Assembly (NCBI GenBank): GCA_027485535.1 | Contig: JAIXQV010000141.1 | Coordinates: 1 to 6,562 of the forward strand | DNA length: 6,562 nucleotides | Direction of reading: 5' to 3' | Source: Oxalobacteraceae bacterium | GTDB taxonomy: Bacteria > Pseudomonadota > Gammaproteobacteria > Burkholderiales > Burkholderiaceae_D | Shown: positions 1 to 5,469 of the stretch, piece after piece | Layout of the letters: each line of letters starts with the position of its first letter | How positions within the stretch are numbered: position 1 is the first letter of the stretch | Notes under the pieces: generated by a model | Database searches by the model: none | What the model saw: the letters and a program-made list of their open reading frames with translations, nothing else | What the model was told of the DNA's origin: nothing | Position numbers and translations under genes: made by a program

Positions 1-140
1 AGGTCTTTGATGATTTGTCGGCATTAGTGACAGCAGTCGTCGCGGCTGCGCAGCCGGGTGACTCAGTGCTCGTGATGAGCAACGGTGGGTTTGGTGGCGT
101 GCACCAGAAACTACTCGATGCGCTTGGCGCCGTGAAGTAG
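1..140 (+). CDS. mpl: UDP-N-acetylmuramate:L-alanyl-gamma-D-glutamyl-meso-diaminopimelate ligase (murein peptide ligase), C-terminal end
   Basis: This is the last 45 codons of a gene cut by the window start; the frame reads from position 3 and stops at TAG 138-140. The end of the protein contains MSNGGFGGVHQKLLDAL, the characteristic C-terminal block of Mpl in proteobacteria, preceded by a segment (D-D-L-x-A-L-V ... G-D-S-V-L-V) typical of the C-terminal domain of Mur ligases. Mpl is a cytoplasmic ATP-dependent ligase that attaches the recycled tripeptide L-Ala-gamma-D-Glu-meso-DAP to UDP-MurNAc, returning turnover products to peptidoglycan synthesis. The catalytic and ATP-binding domains lie outside the window, so the call rests on the C-terminal signature. 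The next gene begins on the base after the stop, which suggests co-transcription and coupled translation. Confidence 0.85.
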   Translation, partial: VFDDLSALVTAVVAAAQPGDSVLVMSNGGFGGVHQKLLDALGAVK

Positions 141-713
141 TTGCGTTCGCTGCTCTACCTTCACGGGTTTCGCTCCTCGCCGGCATCGTTCAAGGCGCGC
201 CGCTTGCAGCAGTATTTTGAGCAGCGCGGTGAGCCAGAGCGATTTATCTGTCCACAGCTGCCGCCCTCGCCACGTGAAGCTTTTGCATTAGCGAGCCAGT
301 TGGTCAGCGATCAGCCAGCCGATGCTTTTGCCGTGGTCGGTTCGTCGCTCGGCGGGTTCTACGCGACTGCAATCGCCGAGGCCACCGGTTGCCGCGCAGT
401 GCTGCTGAATCCGGCTGTTTGGCCAGCGCGCGACTTGGCGAAGTACATTGGCGAGCAAACTGCGTGGCACTCCGACGATCGATTCTTTTTCCAACCGGTG
501 TTCATTGATGAGTTGCAGGCACTTACCGTCGAGCGAATCACCCTGCCCGAGCGCTATCTGTTGCTGGCCGCGACGGGTGATGAGGTACTCGATTGGCGCG
601 AGATGACGGCGCGCTATTCAGGCGCAACACAAAGGGTGATCGAGGGTAGCGATCATGGCTTGTCGGACTTTGAACACTATATCGATGAGGTAGTCAGCTT
701 TTGCGAGCGATGA
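141..713 (+). CDS. YqiA/YcfP-family alpha/beta-hydrolase (probable esterase)
   Basis: 190-residue small alpha/beta hydrolase, the usual length for the YqiA family. The N-terminus SLLYLHGFRSSPASFKA is the family's oxyanion/HGF region. The nucleophile elbow is G67-S-S-L-G71 with Ser69 as the likely nucleophile. The acid is probably Asp147 in ATGDEVLDW (Asp151 is an alternative) and the base is His172 in GSDHGLSDF, so the triad looks complete. E. coli YqiA has esterase activity on short acyl substrates, but the natural substrate is unknown. There is no signal peptide, so it should be cytoplasmic. The start is TTG at 141: the conserved N-terminal strand begins there, the mpl stop is directly upstream, and no internal ATG or GTG would keep the HGF motif. 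The zero-base junction with mpl and lack of a strong Shine-Dalgarno suggest translational coupling. The RNB gene follows after 7 nt. Confidence 0.85.
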   Translation: MRSLLYLHGFRSSPASFKARRLQQYFEQRGEPERFICPQLPPSPREAFALASQLVSDQPADAFAVVGSSLGGFYATAIAEATGCRAVLLNPAVWPARDLAKYIGEQTAWHSDDRFFFQPVFIDELQALTVERITLPERYLLLAATGDEVLDWREMTARYSGATQRVIEGSDHGLSDFEHYIDEVVSFCER

Positions 714-720
714 GAAGCGA

Positions 721-2805
721 ATGAATCTGTTCTTCGAAGAATCCGGCGACTTCAAGGTGGGTGCGATATTGAGCCAGCAGGGTGAGGCTTATCAAGTCGA
801 GACGCCATCGGGTAAGCGCACCAAGGTGCGCGCGCGCGATGTCCTGCTGCAGTTCGACACCCCCAGCGCAGCAGAAATGATCGCTAGTGCGCATCGCCTG
901 GCTGAAGAGATTGATGTCGCTTTTTTGTGGGAAGTGGCAGGTGAAAACGAGTTCGGCGTCGCCGAACTGGGCCTTGAGTATTTTGGACATGCCCCTAAAC
1001 CGGATGAGGCAGCCGGTCTGTTACTGAAGATTGCAGCATCGCCGATTTACTTTCACAAGAAAGGTAAGGGTCGCTACAAAGCGGCACCCGCCGCTACGCT
1101 ACAAGCAGCGCTGGCAGGCATTGAGAAGAAAAAACAGCAAGCACTTCTGCAGCAGGCCATGGTCGAGCAGTTGAAAGCAGGTCAGTTACCTGAGGCTATC
1201 AAGGCGAGCGCGCGTCAGTTGCTAACCAAGCCCGATAAGAACAGCATCGAATACAAAGCGTTGGATGCGGCCTGTGCCGAGCTGCAAACGTCACCAGCAC
1301 GATTACTGCTCTCGGTCGGTGCGATTGCGTCTGCAAAAGACTTGCACCTGTCGCGTTTCTTAACCGAGCATTTCCCGCGCGGTACCGAGTTTCCGGGCAT
1401 TACGCTACCCAGCACCCCCTCGCTGCCTCTGGCAGATGTGGCAGCGTTTTCCATTGATGATGTCACCACCACCGAGATTGATGACGCCTTCTCACTGACA
1501 CGTGTCAGTGACACCAGCGTGCGTATCGGTATTCATATTGCAGCGCCCGGACTCGGCATCAGCCAAGGCGATGCTATCGATAGCATGGCGCGCGATCGCA
1601 TGAGCACGGTGTATATGCCAGGCGATAAGATCACGATGCTGCCGGATGCATTAGTCGAGCAGTTCACGCTGGCGGCAGGCGATGCCAGACCTGCGCTATC
1701 ACTCTACGCAACGCTGGATACCCAGACATGGACGGTGATTTCAACTGAGACACTGATCGAGCGGGTGCCTATCGCAGCGAATCTTCGACACAATGATCTC
1801 GATGCCCAAGTCACCGAGCAAGCACTCGCTGAGGGCAGCGGCGAGTATCCCTACAAGGATGACATCACGCTGCTGTGGCAATGGGCGCAGCAGCTTGAGC
1901 TTGCACGCATGGCCAAGCGCGAGGCGTTCGGGCTCAGACCAGAGCAGGTGAATCGAGTCGACTTCAATTTTTATGTCGATGACGATGTGGTGACCATCAC
2001 CCGTCGCAAGCGGGGCGCACCGCTCGATAAAATTGTTGCCGAGCTGATGATCTTTGCTAACAGTACTTGGGGCAAGCTGATGCATGAGCATGGTGTGCCC
2101 GGCATCTACCGAGCGCAAGGCGGCGGGCAAGGTTGGGCATCGCGCATGCAGGTACGCATGCAAACCCATGCCGCACCCCATCAGGGTTTGGGTGTTGATC
2201 AGTATGCTTGGAGTACTTCACCACTACGGCGATACACGGATCTGGTGAACCAGTGGCAGATCATCGCCTGTGTTCGTGGCGGTGTGACCGCACCACTGGT
2301 TGCACCCTTCAAGCCCAAGGATGCTGATTTATTCGCCATCGTCTCCGCTTTCGATAGCGCCTATGGGGCCTATGCGGATTTTCAAGCCACCATGGAGCGT
2401 TTCTGGTGCTTGCGTTGGCTGGCACAAAACGAGATCAAGCATACGGATGCGGTTCTGCTGAAAGATGATCTGCTGCGGCTACTCGAGATACCTTTGGTGA
2501 TCCCGATGACCGGCGTCCGTTATGCGCGTGGTACCCAGCTGACGCTTGAATTGATTGATTGGGACGAAGTTGATCTCACCGTGCAAGCGCGCGTGCTCGA
2601 GGTAGTGACCATGGCTGCGACATCGGTCGATGAGATGGCACTGGAAGAAGCGGATGCGCTGAACGAGGAAGAGCAGGTAGCGGAGCTGGTGGTCGATGCA
2701 AATGGCGACGCACGCACAGATGCGAATGGCGCCTCAATGGTAGAAGCACCCGCCATGCCACTCGCACCCTCTGCAGGCGATAGTGCGGCGAGTGACGGTC
2801 CATGA
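721..2805 (+). CDS. RNase II-family (RNB domain) 3'-5' exoribonuclease
   Basis: 694-residue protein of the RNB superfamily, which degrades single-stranded RNA processively from the 3' end using Mg2+ held by clustered acidic residues. Residues 1-50 form a small beta-rich N-terminal domain (FFEESGDFKVGAIL, then PSGKRTKV) that is neither the full RNase R nor RNase II cold-shock pair. The RNB domain spans about 240-545: metal-binding motif D246-D-V-T-T-T-E-I-D254-D255, YMPGDKITMLP near 298, and the arginine motif TSPLRRYTDL at 499-508 (Arg503/Arg504). By alignment to E. coli RNase II (D201, D207, D209, D210) the second acid is Glu252 instead of Asp. A degenerate S1-like segment covers about 597-628, then an Ala/Glu/Asp-rich low-complexity tail runs to the end. 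The ATG at 721 has GAGAAG 3 nt upstream. The stop overlaps the next start (ATGA). I would not call it rnb or rnr; the subfamily is distinct. Confidence 0.9.
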   Translation: MNLFFEESGDFKVGAILSQQGEAYQVETPSGKRTKVRARDVLLQFDTPSAAEMIASAHRLAEEIDVAFLWEVAGENEFGVAELGLEYFGHAPKPDEAAGLLLKIAASPIYFHKKGKGRYKAAPAATLQAALAGIEKKKQQALLQQAMVEQLKAGQLPEAIKASARQLLTKPDKNSIEYKALDAACAELQTSPARLLLSVGAIASAKDLHLSRFLTEHFPRGTEFPGITLPSTPSLPLADVAAFSIDDVTTTEIDDAFSLTRVSDTSVRIGIHIAAPGLGISQGDAIDSMARDRMSTVYMPGDKITMLPDALVEQFTLAAGDARPALSLYATLDTQTWTVISTETLIERVPIAANLRHNDLDAQVTEQALAEGSGEYPYKDDITLLWQWAQQLELARMAKREAFGLRPEQVNRVDFNFYVDDDVVTITRRKRGAPLDKIVAELMIFANSTWGKLMHEHGVPGIYRAQGGGQGWASRMQVRMQTHAAPHQGLGVDQYAWSTSPLRRYTDLVNQWQIIACVRGGVTAPLVAPFKPKDADLFAIVSAFDSAYGAYADFQATMERFWCLRWLAQNEIKHTDAVLLKDDLLRLLEIPLVIPMTGVRYARGTQLTLELIDWDEVDLTVQARVLEVVTMAATSVDEMALEEADALNEEEQVAELVVDANGDARTDANGASMVEAPAMPLAPSAGDSAASDGP
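2695..2731 (+). repeat. short tandem-like direct repeat in the RNB C-terminal tail
   Basis: Two 13-bp copies, GATGCAAATGGCG at 2695-2707 and GATGCGAATGGCG at 2719-2731, differ by one base and are spaced 24 bp apart, in frame. They encode two DANG motifs (residues 659-662 and 667-670) within the low-complexity tail. This looks like local slippage or duplication in a segment under weak constraint, not a regulatory repeat. Confidence 0.6.
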
Positions 2806-3680
2806 TTGCTTACGATAAGCGCTTGCTCGCGATTGGCATTTGCGCCTCCTTGGCATTGCATGCGGCCTTGCTGGCTTTGCGTTTCGAACCGCCGGCTGCA
2901 GAAAGGTCAGCCCCGTTCAACACAGGACTATCGGTCATTCTCGTCAACGCCAAGCATGACCATGCCCCCATGCAGCCTGATGCGCTGGCGCAGGCCAATC
3001 TTGATGGCGGTGGTGCTGCCGAGGTGGGCCGTGCTCGCTCGCCTTTGCCTGATCTTGGGCGCATGAACGAGGGTGCCCAGCTAGAGTCGCAGCGCCAACG
3101 CGTGACCGAACTGGAGCGCACCCAGCGTCGCTTGCTATCGCAATTGAATGAGCGTCAGCCGATGACGACACCCGTCGGCGACCCCAATGATTCACCGCAG
3201 CTAGATACTCGGCATATCCGTTCGGTCGAGCAGATTCAGGCGATGGCCAGACGCGAAGCAGAGATTGCTCGTGATGTGGTTGACTACAACAAGCGTCCCG
3301 TGAAAACCCAGTTGACACCGTCAACGCGTGAAGTGAGTCATGCGCTGTATTACACGGCATTGCAGAAAAAAATCGAGCTGACCGGTACCTTGAATTTCCC
3401 GCAGCATGACGGAAAAAAAATGTATGGTGATCTGGTGGTCTATATCCCCGTGTATCAGGACGGCAGCTTATATCTCAAAGAAGGTGGTCCGCGTATCGAG
3501 CGTAGCTCTGGTAACTCAGCGCTGGATGCTGCTGCACTTACGATCGTGCGACAGGCTGCACCCTTCGGGCACTTTCCCGCGGCGCTGATGAAAGAGGGTC
3601 GTGAGCGTGTCTGGGAGATCATCACGCGCTTTTCTTTCACGCGTGAGCAACAACTCGAGACGCAATCCGTCGGTGGATAA
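2802..3680 (+). CDS. TonB-like energy transducer / TonB C-terminal domain protein
   Basis: 292 residues. An N-terminal signal anchor (about 8-27, LLAIGICASLALHAALLALRF) carries Ser16 and His20, the same numbering and SxxxH spacing as the functionally important Ser16/His20 of E. coli TonB. A periplasmic region follows, with a short charged helix likely to form a coiled coil (about 92-118) and a conserved-looking linker (about 135-180). The C-terminal region 190-280 has the TonB/TolA-like pattern: GDLVVYIPVYQDGSL, then GNSALDAAALTIVRQAAPFGHFP, then a closing beta-strand (WEIITRFSF). TonB proteins carry energy from the ExbBD motor to outer-membrane transporters. Unlike classical TonB there is no long Pro-Glu/Pro-Lys spacer, and no exbB/exbD is adjacent, so a paralogous envelope role is possible. 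The ATG overlaps the RNB stop in ATGA (2802-2805), indicating coupling. aroE starts 4 nt after its stop. Confidence 0.8.
   Translation: MIAYDKRLLAIGICASLALHAALLALRFEPPAAERSAPFNTGLSVILVNAKHDHAPMQPDALAQANLDGGGAAEVGRARSPLPDLGRMNEGAQLESQRQRVTELERTQRRLLSQLNERQPMTTPVGDPNDSPQLDTRHIRSVEQIQAMARREAEIARDVVDYNKRPVKTQLTPSTREVSHALYYTALQKKIELTGTLNFPQHDGKKMYGDLVVYIPVYQDGSLYLKEGGPRIERSSGNSALDAAALTIVRQAAPFGHFPAALMKEGRERVWEIITRFSFTREQQLETQSVGG
3672..3677 (+). promoter_or_regulatory. ribosome binding site of aroE
   Basis: GGTGGA lies 7 nt before ATG 3685, inside the last codons of the TonB-like gene. It supports this ATG over the GTG at 3601, which would add 28 residues with no family counterpart and overlap the upstream gene by 80 nt. 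Confidence 0.6.
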
Positions 3681-3684
3681 GCCC

Positions 3685-4494
3685 ATGACAGACCGCTACC
3701 TTGTTATTGGTAATCCGATCGCGCATAGCAAGTCGCCGCAAATTCATGCGCAATTTGCGCAGCAGACGGGCGAAGCGATGGTGTATGAGCGATTACTCGC
3801 GCCGCTCGATGGTTTTGTTGGCGCGGTGCGTGATTTTATCGAGCACGGTGGTCGTGGCGCGAATGTGACGCTGCCTTTCAAGCTCGAAGCATTTGCATTG
3901 GCGGAGCAGCGAAGCGAACGCGCACAAGCGGCAGGTGCAGTGAATACGCTGGTGTTTGACCATGGCCGCATCGTCGGCGACAACACCGATGGCGTCGGGC
4001 TGGTTCGTGATATCAGCATCAACGCCGGTGTCGCAATCGCGGGTAAACGCGTGCTACTGGTTGGTGCAGGTGGCGCGGCGCAGGGCGTGATCCTGCCCCT
4101 ACTCGAGCAAGCGCCGCACTCAATCACCCTCTGTAATCGTACGCAGAGCAAAGCAGAAGAATTGGCACAGCAGTTTTCACATCCTGCGTTACAAGCTTCT
4201 GCTCTTGATGCACTAGGCGATGTTTATGATCTTGTGATCAATGCGACGTCCGCCGGTTTATCAGGTGGCTTGCCGCCGGTACCTGGCACCGTGTTTGGTG
4301 CTGATACCTTTGCCTATGACATGATCTACGCAGCGCAAGCGACAAGCTTCATGCAGCTGGCACAGTCGCATGGCGCGCAAGCGCGCGACGGCTTGGGCAT
4401 GCTGGTCGAGCAAGCGGCAGAGTCATTTTATTTATGGCGTGGTGTGCGGCCGGACACCGCTCCGGTCTACAAAAGCTTGCGCGCGCAGGTATGA
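3685..4494 (+). CDS. aroE: shikimate dehydrogenase (NADP+)
   Basis: 269 residues, standard AroE length. It reduces 3-dehydroshikimate to shikimate with NADPH in the cytoplasm, the fourth step of the shikimate pathway to chorismate and aromatic amino acids. Visible signatures: shikimate-binding NPIAHSKSPQIH (Ser15, Ser17), NVTLPFK with catalytic Lys66, N100-T-D102-G with the catalytic Asp102, the dinucleotide-binding loop VGAGGAAQG (about 126-134), the NRT motif at 151-153 that recognises the NADP 2'-phosphate, INATSAG at 185-191, and the C-terminal DGLGMLVEQAAESFYLWRG. The NRT motif and full set of substrate residues favour AroE proper over YdiB or the AroE-like SdhL paralogues. The start ATG 3685 follows a GGTGGA site and places the first strand (RYLVIGNP) at the normal position. 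The stop overlaps the mtgA start in ATGA. Confidence 0.96.
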   Translation: MTDRYLVIGNPIAHSKSPQIHAQFAQQTGEAMVYERLLAPLDGFVGAVRDFIEHGGRGANVTLPFKLEAFALAEQRSERAQAAGAVNTLVFDHGRIVGDNTDGVGLVRDISINAGVAIAGKRVLLVGAGGAAQGVILPLLEQAPHSITLCNRTQSKAEELAQQFSHPALQASALDALGDVYDLVINATSAGLSGGLPPVPGTVFGADTFAYDMIYAAQATSFMQLAQSHGAQARDGLGMLVEQAAESFYLWRGVRPDTAPVYKSLRAQV

Positions 4495-5186
4495 GATTGC
4501 GCCGAGGCTGGTTGTTTTGGTTGCTCGGCGTTCCGGCGGCGCTGATACTCCTGCTGCAGCTTTGGTATTTTGTTCAGGTCTGCTGGTGGGTGAACCACAA
4601 CCCGAGTTCCACTGCATTCATGCGTGAGCAACTCGAGCGGCTGCGCGAGAAGAACCCCAAGGCAGAGCTGCAGCATCAGTGGGTGCCTTATGCGCGTATT
4701 TCCAATAACCTGAAGCGCGCCATCATCGCTTCGGAGGATGCAAACTTCGCCGATCACGAAGGTGTTGACTGGGAAGCGCTGCAAAAGGCTTACGAAAAAA
4801 ACGCAAAGAAGGGCAAGGTCGTACGCGGCGGATCGACCATCACCCAGCAGCTGGCGAAGAACTTATTCCTGTCGAGTGAGCGCAGTTACGTACGCAAGGT
4901 ACAGGAGATGCTGATCACCTTCATGATTGAGGCGGTGATGGATAAGCGCCGCATCTTCGAGATTTATCTCAATTCAGTCGAATGGGGTACTGGTGTGTTC
5001 GGCTGTGAGGCGGCGTCGCGCAAGTATTTTGGTGTGCCGGCCGCCAAGCTCGGTCCCACCGAGGCGGCCCGGCTGGCGGTGATGCTGCCAAACCCACGGT
5101 TTTTTGGGCGGCATCTGGATTCAAACTATCTCAATAAGCGCTCGGCGCTGATCCTCACGCGCATGAATAGCGCAGAATTGCCCTGA
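4491..5186 (+). CDS. mtgA: monofunctional biosynthetic peptidoglycan transglycosylase
   Basis: 231 residues, the usual length of MtgA. It is an inner-membrane GT51 enzyme that polymerises lipid II into glycan strands without a transpeptidase domain. One N-terminal membrane segment (about 8-30, LFWLLGVPAALILLLQLWYF) follows a positively charged start (MRLRRGW). GT51 motifs appear in order: E82-D-A-N-F-A-D-H-E-G with Glu82 the probable catalytic base, R112-GGSTITQQLAKNLFL, then RRIFEIYLNSVEWGTGVFG with Glu157 the probable second acid, then KYFG and AARLAVMLPNP. The ATG at 4491 overlaps the aroE stop (ATGA) and gives the expected N-terminus; an in-frame ATG at 4434 would add 19 residues from inside aroE. 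There is no strong Shine-Dalgarno, consistent with re-initiation. Last gene of the operon; a new transcription unit appears to begin about 20 nt downstream. Confidence 0.95.
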   Translation: MRLRRGWLFWLLGVPAALILLLQLWYFVQVCWWVNHNPSSTAFMREQLERLREKNPKAELQHQWVPYARISNNLKRAIIASEDANFADHEGVDWEALQKAYEKNAKKGKVVRGGSTITQQLAKNLFLSSERSYVRKVQEMLITFMIEAVMDKRRIFEIYLNSVEWGTGVFGCEAASRKYFGVPAAKLGPTEAARLAVMLPNPRFFGRHLDSNYLNKRSALILTRMNSAELP

Positions 5187-5203
5187 CGTTGGCGACTCAA
5201 GCC

Positions 5204-5232
5204 TTGCCTCATCTCCTGTAAAAAAGTAAACT
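5204..5232 (+). promoter_or_regulatory. putative sigma70 promoter for corA
   Basis: A -35-like TTGCCT (5204-5209) and a -10-like TAAACT (5227-5232) are separated by 17 bp; each matches four of six consensus bases. It lies just after the mtgA stop and in front of a long leader, so transcription would begin near 5239, at the base of the first leader hairpin. Predicted by eye only. Confidence 0.45.
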
Positions 5233-5236
5233 CGTG

Positions 5237-5461
5237 CCGTTTTTAACAACGGAGACTCCCTTGGGCAGTCCCATTTCGACTCACCGGCCGGTATCGGACG
5301 GATTCCTCGCAAGCTGACGCAGCTTCTCGCGCGCCGCTTGCCGGGTTCGGGTGAGCAGGCGTGCATGGCCAATCTCTGGCCGCGCTCCCTGATGTGTAGA
5401 AAAATCAATCTGCGGCGCTTGCGCTGCGGCCATGCCACATCCGTGTGGCGGGGGAGAGCAG
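5237..5461 (+). promoter_or_regulatory. structured 5' leader of corA (candidate cis-regulatory RNA)
   Basis: About 225 nt between the putative promoter and corA with dense self-complementarity. By eye: a CCGTT/AACGG hairpin (5237-5252); an outer helix CTCACC/GGTGAG (5280-5285 with 5350-5355) enclosing CCGGTA/TTGCCGG (5288-5293 with 5339-5344, one G-T pair) and a AAGCTG-ACG-CAGCTT hairpin (5311-5325); a GCATGGCC/GGCCGCGC hairpin with a 7-nt loop (5363-5385, one mismatch); a GCGGCG-CTTG-hairpin (5412-5427) with a CUUG tetraloop; and a perfect GCCACA-TCCG-TGTGGC hairpin (5434-5449). The last stem ends one base before the G-rich ribosome binding site. It does not match any riboswitch I recognise, including the M-box. 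Function is inferred from position in front of a Mg2+ transporter gene. No intrinsic terminator is visible, so control of translation or Rho-dependent termination would be more likely. Confidence 0.5.
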
Positions 5462-5469
5462 ATGATTAA
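5365..5469 (+). CDS. possible upstream ORF / leader peptide of corA
   Basis: 34-codon ORF starting ATG 5365 and stopping TAA 5467-5469, which lies 8 nt into corA in a different frame. A purine-rich GAGCAGG (5355-5359 holds GAG-C-AGG) sits 5-9 nt upstream. The peptide begins MANLWPRSLMCRKINLRRLR, has seven arginines and two cysteines (11 and 21), and shows no membrane segment or recognised domain. The overlap with the corA start would permit translational coupling, or ribosome occupancy could decide which leader helices form. The frame is open from 5230, but no better start is seen. Enterobacterial corA and mgtA have regulatory leader peptides, so a similar role is possible. Alternatively it is a chance ORF over a structured RNA; the short length gives no statistical proof. 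Confidence 0.35.
   Translation: MANLWPRSLMCRKINLRRLRCGHATSVWRGRADD
5450..5458 (+). promoter_or_regulatory. ribosome binding site of corA
   Basis: GGGGGAGAG begins one base after the UCCG hairpin and leaves the GGAG core 5 nt before ATG 5462. This strong site fixes ATG 5462 as the corA start and argues against the in-frame ATG at 5432, which is at the foot of the 5434-5449 hairpin. Confidence 0.75.

Noticed and set aside
1741..2181. 146-codon minus-strand ORF within the RNB gene
   Set aside because: It lies wholly antisense to a well-supported gene and its translation shows no domain; expected as a codon-bias shadow in GC-rich DNA.
2944..3360. 138-codon minus-strand ORF within the TonB-like gene
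   Set aside because: Antisense to a supported gene, with no recognisable family or ribosome binding site.
3601..3684. GTG 3601 as the aroE start
   Set aside because: The extra 28 residues overlap the TonB-like gene and precede the normal AroE N-terminus; ATG 3685 has a good ribosome binding site.
4434..4490. ATG 4434 as the mtgA start
   Set aside because: It would overlap aroE by about 60 nt and add residues before the charged start and membrane anchor; ATG 4491 gives a standard ATGA junction.
5412..5427. CUUG hairpin as an intrinsic terminator in the corA leader
   Set aside because: The stem is strong but is followed by GGCCATGCC, with no T-tract.
5432..5461. In-frame ATG at 5432 as the corA start
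   Set aside because: It would add 10 residues with no CorA counterpart, lies at the foot of a perfect hairpin and lacks a Shine-Dalgarno; ATG 5462 has GGGGGAGAG at good spacing.
5237..5461. M-box (ykoK) Mg2+ riboswitch
   Set aside because: I could not find the M-box conserved core or its three-helix layout; the length is similar but the sequence does not match what I know of it.
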